The translations under genes and the position numbers were made by a program. The notes under the pieces were generated by a model. The model ran no database searches, had not been told where the DNA came from, and saw nothing but the letters and a program-made list of their open reading frames with translations. 23,817 bases of DNA from a virus, in the IMG/VR virus record IMGVR_UViG_3300010883_011181, positions 1 to 23,817 of that record; one strand, given 5' to 3'. Within the stretch, counting starts at the first letter, position 1. Each line of letters opens with the position of its first letter. This document shows, in pieces, positions 14,143-21,612 of the stretch.

Positions 14143-15222
14143 ATGAAATCTATTTTAGCAGCATTCGTTGCACTTATTCTTACATCAACTACAGTTTTTG
14201 CAGATACGGTTATTCGTATTGCAAGCTCCTATCCCGCCATTAGTACTTTTAATGAACAAGCACAGTTTATCGCAGATAGAGTTAAAATTCTAACTGATGG
14301 TAAAGTCCAAATGGAAATTAAACCCGCTGGTGCTTTAGTTCCCGCTTTCCAAGTTCTTGATGCAACAGCATCTGGTGCTGTGGGGGGTGCGTGGACACAG
14401 AGTTACTATTGGGTAGGAAAGGATAAAACCCTTTCTTTATTTAATAGCCCTTTAGGTGGTCCATATGGAATGGATGGTATAGATTTTCTGGGGTGGATGT
14501 TTCATGGTGGAGGATTAGAGCTCTATCGTACATTTTATCAAGATGTATTGAAACTAGACGTAGTACCATTTCCTTCCATGCCCACACAGAATCAACCTTT
14601 GGGTTGGTTTCATCGTCCTATTAAAAACCTTGCAGATCTGAAGAACTTCAAGTGTAGACAGACAGGTATTAATGTAGAGTTGTATGCTCGTATGGGTATG
14701 CAGACTATTGGTATGCCGGGTGGTGAAATTCTTGCGGCTGGACAAAAGGGTGTAATTAATTGCGCTGAATTTGTCGGTGGGCTTGAGGATGAACGTCTAG
14801 GATTTCCTACCATCTGGAAGTACTACTATCTGAATAGTTTGCATGAACATTCTAATACTGGTGATCTTCTGATTAATGGTAAAGTTTGGAGAGGACTTAC
14901 TAAACAACAACAGACTTCAATTCGTTCTGCTGCATATGAATCCTATCTATGGTGGTTGACTTGGGTGCAAGCAGAAAATGGTAAAGCACTTGCACGAATG
15001 GTGAAGAAGCATGGTGTTAAGGTTATGCAAACTCCATCTGATATTCTAGTAGCAGAATTAAAGACTATAGATCAAATGTTTGTAGAGGAATCTGCAAAGA
15101 ACCTTTGGTTTAAGAGGGTTCTTGGCAGTCAGAAACGCTGGGCAAGAAAAGTAGTTCCTTATAAAAATAAAGCATTTACACCATATAGTTACGCTGCTGA
15201 ACATTATTGGGGTAATAAATAA
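14143..15222 (+). CDS. dctP: TRAP periplasmic substrate-binding protein DctP (2-oxo-acid/TakP-like clade)
   Basis: 359 aa with a clear Sec signal peptide (MKS followed by a hydrophobic core, cut after about residue 20 at VFA-DT), so the mature protein is exported to the host periplasm. DctP landmarks: KCRQTG near 170-175, containing the Arg (172) expected to pair with a substrate carboxylate, MPGGEILAAGQKGVINCAEF at 191-210, and DERLGF. The PGGEI...GVI-AE-[WF]-VG arrangement resembles the TakP/lactate-binding clade rather than the C4-dicarboxylate DctP, so 2-oxo or hydroxy acids are plausible substrates (inference). ATG 14143 is chosen because AAGGGG lies 6 nt upstream; an upstream in-frame TTG at 14128 lacks a site. 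gp17 begins 4 nt after its stop, tying it to the packaging gene. Confidence 0.9.
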   Translation: MKSILAAFVALILTSTTVFADTVIRIASSYPAISTFNEQAQFIADRVKILTDGKVQMEIKPAGALVPAFQVLDATASGAVGGAWTQSYYWVGKDKTLSLFNSPLGGPYGMDGIDFLGWMFHGGGLELYRTFYQDVLKLDVVPFPSMPTQNQPLGWFHRPIKNLADLKNFKCRQTGINVELYARMGMQTIGMPGGEILAAGQKGVINCAEFVGGLEDERLGFPTIWKYYYLNSLHEHSNTGDLLINGKVWRGLTKQQQTSIRSAAYESYLWWLTWVQAENGKALARMVKKHGVKVMQTPSDILVAELKTIDQMFVEESAKNLWFKRVLGSQKRWARKVVPYKNKAFTPYSYAAEHYWGNK

Positions 15223-15226
15223 GGCT

Positions 15227-16873
15227 ATGTCAGATCCTAATGTCTATCATGGCAATCCTAATCTTAAAGTAGCGCATATAGATCAAGAGTGGACAAAGGA
15301 GCGTATTGAAGAATATCAAAAATGTATGGAACAACCTCAATACTTCATTGAAACATATTTAAAAATTGTTTCTTTGGATGAGGGCCTAATTCCTTTTAAG
15401 ATGTATGATTTTCAAAAGGAAATTATAGGCACATTTCATAATAATCGGTTTACTATATGCAAATTGCCCAGACAGTCTGGAAAGTCTACAACAGTTATTG
15501 CATATCTACTTTATTATGTTTTGTTTAATGAAAGCGTAAATGTCGCAATTCTTGCTAACAAAGCATCAACAGCGCGGGACCTACTGTCACGCTTGCAATT
15601 AGCATATGAAAATTTGCCTTCGTGGTTACAACAGGGAGTTATGTCATGGAATAAAGGTAGTTTGGAGCTGGAAAATGGTTCAAAAATTCTTGCTGCATCT
15701 ACTAGCGCTAGTGCTGTTCGCGGCGGTAGTTATAATATCATTTTCTTGGATGAATTCGCCTACGTTCCAGCTAATGTTGCTGAACAGTTCTTTTCCTCTG
15801 TGTACCCCACCATTACATCTGGTACAACTACAAAAGTTATGATCGTTTCTACACCGCATGGTATGAATATGTTTTATAGAATGTGGGTCGATGCTGAAGA
15901 AAAACGAAGTTCATATATACCAATTGAAGTACATTGGAGTGAAGTTCCAGGCCGAGATGAAGCTTGGAAAAAAGAAACTATATCTAATACATCTGAGTCT
16001 CAATTTAGTTCAGAGTTTGAATGTGAATTTTTAGGTTCTATTGATACTCTCATAACACCTGCTAAATTAAAAACATTAGCATATAGAGTACCTACACAAT
16101 CCAATGCAGGCCTTGATGTTTATGTGAAACCTATAGAAAATAATACGTATATGCTCACAGCGGATGTTTCCCGTGGAACTAAAAATGATTATTCTGCTTT
16201 TGTTGTTTTTGATATTACAGAAATGCCGTATAAAATGGTTGCAAAGTATAGGGACAATGAAATTAAACCACTAGTGTTTCCTGCTAAAATACATGATGTT
16301 GCAATGGCATATAATCAAGCATATGTGTTAGTTGAGGTAAATGATATAGGGGAACAAGTAGCAAACACTTTACAGTTTGACTTGGAGTATGACAACCTAG
16401 TTATGGCTTCTATGCGTGGTCGCGCAGGGCAAGTCCTTGGCGCTGGGTTCTCAGGGGGTAGAGCGCAGTTGGGGGTAAGAACCACTAAAACGGTTAAGAA
16501 GGTTGGGTGTTCAAATCTCAAACAAATGATTGAGGATAACAAATTAGTAATAGAAGATTTTGATACAATTTCTGAATTAACAACATTTATTGTAAAGGGT
16601 AGTTCGTTTCAAGCAGATGATGGATGTAATGATGATTTAGTTGCTTGTTTATTTATTTTTGGTTGGGCTTCAGATCAGACATATTTTAAGGAATTAACGG
16701 ATAATGATATGCGGCAAACTATGTTGAAAGAACAACATGACGCATTAGAACAGGATATGGCTCCATTCGGGTTTATTATAGATGGACTAGAAGATGATAA
16801 TATCGGTAATATGGTTGATGAATATGGCACAACGTGGAGTGCTGTAGTAAGAGACTATGAAACAGATTGGTAA
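15227..16873 (+). CDS. 17: Large terminase subunit gp17 (T4-like)
   Basis: The 548-aa packaging motor-nuclease has an N-terminal ATPase with Walker A RQSGKST (82-88), Walker B IIFLDE (Asp175 with catalytic Glu176) and the coupling-type VSTPHGMNMFYRMW segment, then an RNase-H-like nuclease with likely metal ligands Asp313 (TADVSRG), Glu370 (LVEVND) and Asp470 (CNDDLVACL). It pumps DNA into the prohead at the portal (gp20) and cuts the concatemer. T4 gp17 is 610 aa; this one is somewhat shorter. AATAAATA ends 5 nt before the ATG, while AAGG is only 2 nt away and too close to be a good ribosome site. Its stop abuts, tail to tail, the stop of the minus-strand TRAP permease. Confidence 0.95.
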   Translation: MSDPNVYHGNPNLKVAHIDQEWTKERIEEYQKCMEQPQYFIETYLKIVSLDEGLIPFKMYDFQKEIIGTFHNNRFTICKLPRQSGKSTTVIAYLLYYVLFNESVNVAILANKASTARDLLSRLQLAYENLPSWLQQGVMSWNKGSLELENGSKILAASTSASAVRGGSYNIIFLDEFAYVPANVAEQFFSSVYPTITSGTTTKVMIVSTPHGMNMFYRMWVDAEEKRSSYIPIEVHWSEVPGRDEAWKKETISNTSESQFSSEFECEFLGSIDTLITPAKLKTLAYRVPTQSNAGLDVYVKPIENNTYMLTADVSRGTKNDYSAFVVFDITEMPYKMVAKYRDNEIKPLVFPAKIHDVAMAYNQAYVLVEVNDIGEQVANTLQFDLEYDNLVMASMRGRAGQVLGAGFSGGRAQLGVRTTKTVKKVGCSNLKQMIEDNKLVIEDFDTISELTTFIVKGSSFQADDGCNDDLVACLFIFGWASDQTYFKELTDNDMRQTMLKEQHDALEQDMAPFGFIIDGLEDDNIGNMVDEYGTTWSAVVRDYETDW

Positions 16874-18199
16874 TTAAAACCACACAAATATAAACGGCAT
16901 AATGTATAACGGCCATGCAATGTACATGGATGTTAATGCGGTTATTATTGGATTTGTTTTCGCAATCTTGGCTGCAGTAAATGATGATAATGCTACAGGT
17001 GGAGTTATCATAGACAATACCCCAAAATATAATACAAATAAATGTGCGTATATATCAGTTATTCCCGCTTCAATCAGAGCGGGGGCAGCGACTATTGCGA
17101 CAAGTAGATAGGTAGAACTTGTCGGCATACCCATTCCTAGAATAATACACAGTATTGCAACCATTATCAATAGTAATATGGAATTTCTCCCAGACACTAT
17201 GTTTAGTATGGATGTTATTTGAAAACTTAGCCCCGTCTGGTCCATAACACCAATTATAAGCCCAATTGCTGCACTTAGTATAATAAGACTATACATTGAA
17301 TCTGATATAGATTTGATGAGATTTGTCTTGACAGAATTTTTATATTCTGGTATAGTGTCTAAGGATACTTTGGGTGTTGTTAAAAGTAGTAAAGTATAAA
17401 ATGCAATCGCCGGGGGTATCGCAACCCAAACCACTTCCCAATAAGAAATCATAAGAATTTCTGCCATTAGAAATGCTGCAGCACCCATAACAGGCGGCAT
17501 CAATTGTCCACCAGTAGATGCAACCGCTTCATATGCTGCTGCTCTTACTTTTGTATATCCACACTGAATCATCAGAGGAATAGTCAGTTGTCCCGTACTC
17601 ATTACATTTGCGACTGCACTACCAGAAACACTACCAAATATAGCAGAGGATAAAATTGCTACACGCCCAGGCGACTTAACACGTTTAAGAATAAATCTAA
17701 TCATTATATCAATAATACCCAGACGTACTAAAATTTGTCCTGCTAGAACAAATAAAAATACAATACCACACATAATAGAAATAGACATACCAAGCATAGC
17801 GGTGTTATCTATTACAATATGAGATATAAGGTCCAGATATTTGATATCCAGAAATAGGGGATATGTAAGAAATCCTAGAAGAATTACCCCAAATGCTTTA
17901 CCACTGGTAAGATAACAACTTATTAATACTAAAATGCAAATCGGTACGGATATAAAATATAATAGTAATTTTTCGTAATTTGCATATTCCGTTAGATATG
18001 GATAATAAAGGAATAATAATATACCTATTATGAGCAAAGGAAGATCAAATTTTTTAAATGCGTATCCTAGAGCGGATAATAGTATCAATATAAACCATTG
18101 TTCATCAAAAATAGGGTATCCGATATAAAAATCAATATCGGATACACCTAGAATTAAAAATAATGGTAAGAGATACTTACTCAAGTTTAAGGATATCAT
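16874..18199 (-). CDS. Compact fused-type TRAP permease (TAXI system)
   Basis: 441 aa, almost entirely hydrophobic. It carries the conserved core of fused TRAP permeases (DctQ and DctM in one chain): IFGSVSGSAVANVMSTGQ near 187-203, YEAVASTGGQLMPPVMGAAA near 223-241, LGMGMPTSSTYLLVA near 360, and YFGVLSMITPPVALSSF near the end. The first ~130 residues are additional helices in the position of the DctQ-like part. Fused permeases are usually above 600 aa, so this one is strongly shortened in its N-terminal and inter-domain parts but keeps both half-repeat signatures. It overlaps the TAXI binding-protein gene by 23 nt, and only a weak GGAG is seen upstream. It would form a complete uptake system with the TAXI protein. 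Intact reading frame. Confidence 0.87.
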   Translation of the reverse strand: MISLNLSKYLLPLFLILGVSDIDFYIGYPIFDEQWFILILLSALGYAFKKFDLPLLIIGILLFLYYPYLTEYANYEKLLLYFISVPICILVLISCYLTSGKAFGVILLGFLTYPLFLDIKYLDLISHIVIDNTAMLGMSISIMCGIVFLFVLAGQILVRLGIIDIMIRFILKRVKSPGRVAILSSAIFGSVSGSAVANVMSTGQLTIPLMIQCGYTKVRAAAYEAVASTGGQLMPPVMGAAAFLMAEILMISYWEVVWVAIPPAIAFYTLLLLTTPKVSLDTIPEYKNSVKTNLIKSISDSMYSLIILSAAIGLIIGVMDQTGLSFQITSILNIVSGRNSILLLIMVAILCIILGMGMPTSSTYLLVAIVAAPALIEAGITDIYAHLFVLYFGVLSMITPPVALSSFTAAKIAKTNPIITALTSMYIAWPLYIMPFIFVWF

Positions 18200-19139
18200 A
18201 TGCTAGTTTCGCTCCATTATGAATGGGAACTCCACCAGTAAAGGCATTCATTTTACTCCTATCAAAGTCACTTACCATCTTTGATGATTTTTTGTATATA
18301 TCTGCCCATGAGTATAGGGCAAGAACTACTGCTTGAACAGTAGAGTCTTTTACATCCTTATGTGTCCATAACATATATGGAAAGGTTAAAATACGGGTGG
18401 GTTTTCGAATGGATGGCCACCTTTTCTTAGGGTGTACCGTAATAACTTGAAATCCAGGCCAACCATTTAGAAGGCGTTTTTCTGCTTCACCACCATTTAA
18501 AGATAACATACGAATACCGCCATGCCGTATATTTCGTGCATGTAGTTTCTTTGCATGTCCAGCACCGACAGCAATAATGGTAACATCTACATTACCTTTC
18601 TGAAATGCAGCCCAATTAGCAGGAAGTGATGTAACTGGCACAGTTTGTACATCTTTCCATGATAGGGCCGGATTGGAATTGAGTAGTTTGTGCTTAATAT
18701 TCCAGTGAAAGCCAGGTGCTCCACGAAACCCAGAAGGTACACGTCTTCCTTTTAAATCGTTATAACTTTTAATATTAGAATCGTGTCTTACAGCAAGTCC
18801 TGTTTTAAAGAAATGTAGATTCGCTACAAAACGCAGATTTTTGTGTGCTTTCTTGGATGTACGGATACCATTGTAACCCCAATTAAAATCAGTAGGATTA
18901 CTGATACCAAAATTAATTTCATTCTTATCCACCTTTTCCAGATAAATTTGAGTTCCCCTATGAGGAATTGGAACTAGGGAAATTCCTGATCGTCTCATTG
19001 TCTTTGCTAATGCAACACCTGTTTGAAAATTAGCACTACCCTTTGTGGTTCCTAATGTGAGTGCTGAAGCAACACCATTTGAAAATAAACCAATTAAACA
19101 ACTTAACACCAAAACACTGATAACTTTTATATAAGACAT
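18177..19139 (-). CDS. TAXI-family TRAP substrate-binding protein
   Basis: 320 aa with an N-terminal signal peptide (hydrophobic core 5-22, likely cut after VASA at about residue 26), so it is periplasmic. The mature start LTLGTTKGSANFQTGVALAK fits the TAXI family (TRAP-associated extracytoplasmic immunogenic), as do INFGISNPTDF, NDLKGRRVPSGFRGAPG and the C-terminal PIHNGAKLAYD segment corresponding to the usual P-x-H-x-GA-x-x-Y-x-E end. TAXI proteins deliver organic acids, amino acids or similar to fused TRAP permeases, which is exactly the next gene. AAGGAG lies 12 nt before the ATG. The gene is 34 nt downstream of the HNH-like gene on the same strand, probably one late transcript. Substrate not predictable. 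Confidence 0.9.
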   Translation of the reverse strand: MSYIKVISVLVLSCLIGLFSNGVASALTLGTTKGSANFQTGVALAKTMRRSGISLVPIPHRGTQIYLEKVDKNEINFGISNPTDFNWGYNGIRTSKKAHKNLRFVANLHFFKTGLAVRHDSNIKSYNDLKGRRVPSGFRGAPGFHWNIKHKLLNSNPALSWKDVQTVPVTSLPANWAAFQKGNVDVTIIAVGAGHAKKLHARNIRHGGIRMLSLNGGEAEKRLLNGWPGFQVITVHPKKRWPSIRKPTRILTFPYMLWTHKDVKDSTVQAVVLALYSWADIYKKSSKMVSDFDRSKMNAFTGGVPIHNGAKLAYDILKLE

Positions 19140-19173
19140 AACTCTACTGATCTCCTTTTAAATGTCTATTTCA

Positions 19174-19476
19174 CTAAATAAGTTCTATTACATCGTTATC
19201 TAATTTTATCCAACAATTAGAACATAAAATTCGAGAAATATTGATTAGGCTGATGACCTCTTTTCTACTTTCGTCATTAGTACCTACTCGTTTGGATAAT
19301 TTTCTAATTTCTCGATTGTGGGGATAAAATTTAAGACAAATGGTTTCACTTTCGCCACAATGTTGGCAAGATTTATCAGAGAGGTATTCATTTAATACTT
19401 GTATTCTTTTCTGATAATTACGACGAGCTACTCTTTTGATAGTCTCTTTGTATTTTTCATAGTGATCATTCGTCAT
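19174..19476 (-). CDS. Degenerate HNH-like zinc-ribbon protein
   Basis: A 100-aa basic protein. A lysine/arginine-rich helix (KETIKRVARRNYQKRIQVLNEY) leads to CQHCGE (near 38-43), LKFYPH and, 45 residues on, CSNCW. This is the layout of small phage HNH proteins (basic helix, CxxCGE, LxFDH, K...EI, CxNCH), but the catalytic DH is PH here and the final His of CxNCH is Trp. It keeps the four zinc cysteines but has probably lost nuclease activity. It may be a decayed homing endonuclease or a DNA-binding derivative. It is the first gene of the minus-strand operon ahead of the TAXI/TRAP genes. TATAAATA ends 5 nt before the ATG and there is no Shine-Dalgarno, implying a leaderless mRNA. Confidence 0.68.
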   Translation of the reverse strand: MTNDHYEKYKETIKRVARRNYQKRIQVLNEYLSDKSCQHCGESETICLKFYPHNREIRKLSKRVGTNDESRKEVISLINISRILCSNCWIKLDNDVIELI

Positions 19477-19481
19477 ATTCT

Positions 19482-19489
19482 TATTTATA
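19482..19489 (-). promoter_or_regulatory. T4-type late promoter on the minus strand (HNH-TAXI-TRAP operon)
   Basis: A perfect TATAAATA on the minus strand. With T4 spacing (octamer at -13 to -6), the transcript would begin at the A of the ATG at 19476. It is the only promoter-like site seen for this operon, and it lies 43 bp from the divergent gp18 late promoter. Confidence 0.72.
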
Positions 19490-19532
19490 AGACTAAGTGC
19501 ATATAAAAGTGATACTTTAAGAAAGTATTTTT

Positions 19533-19540
19533 TATAAATA
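19533..19540 (+). promoter_or_regulatory. T4-type late promoter TATAAATA (gp18 operon)
   Basis: Perfect late octamer 57 nt before the gp18 ATG. Predicted start near 19546 gives a leader of about 52 nt ending in the AAAAAGGAG ribosome site. It forms a divergent pair with the minus-strand octamer at 19482-19489, in a 121-nt intergenic region that holds no other feature I recognise. Confidence 0.88.
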
Positions 19541-19597
19541 ATTGGTGTTAACGGAAGTAATTAAACTCTTAGCAATTAAATAAAAAGGAGTATAAAC

Positions 19598-21610
19598 ATG
19601 GCATTTCTCGTTTCTCCCGGCGTTCATGTTCGTGAGACAGATGCTACTAATAGAGTACCGCAATTAGGTACTTCTACTGGAGCGATTTGCGGGCCCTTTA
19701 AACAAGGACCAGTTAAATCGGTAGTTAGTATCGGTTCTGAAAATGAACTCGTAGAAGTCTTTGGAAAACCACATGCTTCAAATTTTGAGTGGTGGTTTTG
19801 CGCTGCAAATTTCTTACAATATGGTAATTCCTTGAAGGTTGTCCGTTGCGAATCTGCTGTAGTCAATGCTGTTGCATCTGGTACTGCAATACTTATTCGT
19901 GATACGGATCATTATTCTAATTCATACTCTGCTGGTGAAGCATCAGTTGGAGAGTGGGCCGCACGATCTGCTGGAACATGGGGAAACTCTTTAGGAGTTT
20001 CCATGTGTGCTTCAGCTAATGCTTTTGAACAAAATCTAACAGACCTAGTTAATGATGCTGCTGCTGCAGCAGGTGACACCACAATTACACTGGATGCTGG
20101 TATAGCTAATTCAGTTTTTGCTGGTGACTTCATTTCGTTCTCAAGTGCTGATGCATCTTCTGATGCTACTGCATTTGCGGATCTTACTGGACATGAAGGT
20201 ATTGAATACGAAGTTGTTTCGATTTCTTCAAATGTCTACACAATTCGTCAAAAGGACGATCCTAATGCTAAGGGACTTGCTGCTGCTGTTGCAGATGACA
20301 GCTTTGTCCGCCGGCGTTGGAGGTTCTATGACTTTTTTGATGCTGCACCAGGCACATCACAGTGGGCGACTGATAATGGTCGTGGATCTAATGATGAAAT
20401 TCACGTTGTAGTATATGATAGAACTGGTGATATTTCTGGTTCTGACAATGATGTTGCTGGACAACGTGGTAATTCAGTCCTAGAAACTTGGGCAAATATG
20501 TCTAAAAACCCTGTTTCTAAAACTGCTCAGGGTGGTTCTAATTATTATCCTGATGTTATCTATCGTGGTTCACAGTGGGTATACTGGATGGATCATCAAA
20601 CAACTGGTGGTTCTGGTAACTGGGGTACGGACGTAACTGCTACTTATACAGCGCTTAATATTCCAGCTGGTAGTTCTCTTGCTAGTGGAACAGATGATTA
20701 TGCAGTTACTGCTGGTGAGTTAGAACTTGCTTATGACGAATTTGAAGATAAAGAAACACAAACTATTGATCTAGTTATCGGTGGTCCAAGTTCAGGTGTT
20801 ACAAATACTGCAGCTGGAATGGATACACATGTAACAATGATTACCGCTCTTTGCGATACTCGTAAGGATTGCGTAGGGTTTGTTTCTCCATATCGTGCTG
20901 CAACTGTTAATGTCGCAAGTGCGATTACTGCAACTAAAAATGTTAAAGAAGCATTTGACCTTTGTCCTTCTTCATCTTACATGGTATACGATAGTGCCTA
21001 CAAATACATGTATGACAAGTATAATGATGTATATCGTCATGTACCATTAAATGGTGATACTGCTGGACTTTGTGCTAATGCTGATAATGTCGCAGAGACT
21101 TGGTTCTCTCCTGCTGGATTGAACAGAGGACTTGTACGAGGGGCAGTAAAACTCTCATACAATCCAAAACAAAGTCAACGTGATATACTTTATCGTGCTC
21201 GGATTAATCCTGTAGTCAATTTCCCCGGCCAAGGTGTTACCTTGTTTGGTGATAAGACTGCTCTTTCCAAACCAAGTGCATTTGACCGCATTAACGTGCG
21301 TAGGTTGTTCTTGGTACTAGAACGTGCTATTGCAGAAGCTGCTAAGTTCCAACTCTTTGAGTTGAATGATGAGTTTACGCAGGCACAATTTAGGTCAATG
21401 ACTGAACCTTTCTTGAGAGATATTCAAGGACGGCGAGGGATTACCGACTTTAAAGTAGTTTGTGATGCAACCAACAATACCCCAGAAGTTGTTGATCGAA
21501 ACGAGTTTAAAGGTGATATTTATATTAAACCCGCTCGTTCAATTAACTTTATTTCACTTAACTTTATTGCTGCTCGAACGGGTATTTCGTTTAGCGAAGT
21601 GGGAGGTTAA
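19598..21610 (+). CDS. 18: Tail sheath protein gp18 (T4-like)
   Basis: 670 aa, nearly the length of T4 gp18 (659). The N-terminus FLVSPGVHVRETDATNR, followed by GPFKQGPVKSVVSI and FGKPHASNFEWWFCAANFL, is the conserved sheath arm. The C-terminal domain shows NRGLVRGAVKLSYNPKQSQR, INPVVNFPGQGVTLFGDKT, INVRRLFLVLERAIAEAAKF and the final DIYIKPARSINFISLNF, all diagnostic. The protein polymerises around the gp19 tube and contracts to drive injection. The middle (about 150-400) is the variable surface domain, with Ala/Asp-rich low-complexity stretches. It is preceded by a perfect late promoter and a strong AAGGAG, as expected for an abundant virion protein. gp19 follows after 2 nt. Confidence 0.96.
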   Translation: MAFLVSPGVHVRETDATNRVPQLGTSTGAICGPFKQGPVKSVVSIGSENELVEVFGKPHASNFEWWFCAANFLQYGNSLKVVRCESAVVNAVASGTAILIRDTDHYSNSYSAGEASVGEWAARSAGTWGNSLGVSMCASANAFEQNLTDLVNDAAAAAGDTTITLDAGIANSVFAGDFISFSSADASSDATAFADLTGHEGIEYEVVSISSNVYTIRQKDDPNAKGLAAAVADDSFVRRRWRFYDFFDAAPGTSQWATDNGRGSNDEIHVVVYDRTGDISGSDNDVAGQRGNSVLETWANMSKNPVSKTAQGGSNYYPDVIYRGSQWVYWMDHQTTGGSGNWGTDVTATYTALNIPAGSSLASGTDDYAVTAGELELAYDEFEDKETQTIDLVIGGPSSGVTNTAAGMDTHVTMITALCDTRKDCVGFVSPYRAATVNVASAITATKNVKEAFDLCPSSSYMVYDSAYKYMYDKYNDVYRHVPLNGDTAGLCANADNVAETWFSPAGLNRGLVRGAVKLSYNPKQSQRDILYRARINPVVNFPGQGVTLFGDKTALSKPSAFDRINVRRLFLVLERAIAEAAKFQLFELNDEFTQAQFRSMTEPFLRDIQGRRGITDFKVVCDATNNTPEVVDRNEFKGDIYIKPARSINFISLNFIAARTGISFSEVGG

Positions 21611-21612
21611 TC

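Noticed and set aside
16860-16890. Bidirectional terminator between gp17 and the TRAP permease
   Set aside because: The two stop codons are back to back and no hairpin is visible there, so transcripts probably run into each other.
12380-19139. Assembly chimera of phage and bacterial transporter DNA
   Set aside because: Gene overlaps of 4-23 nt, similar base composition, and late promoters serving both insert and virion genes argue for true integration; only long reads can exclude it fully.
18177-19139. Lipoprotein signal (VLSC) in the TAXI protein
   Set aside because: The Cys at residue 14 is too early and lies inside the hydrophobic core; a normal Sec cleavage after VASA fits better.
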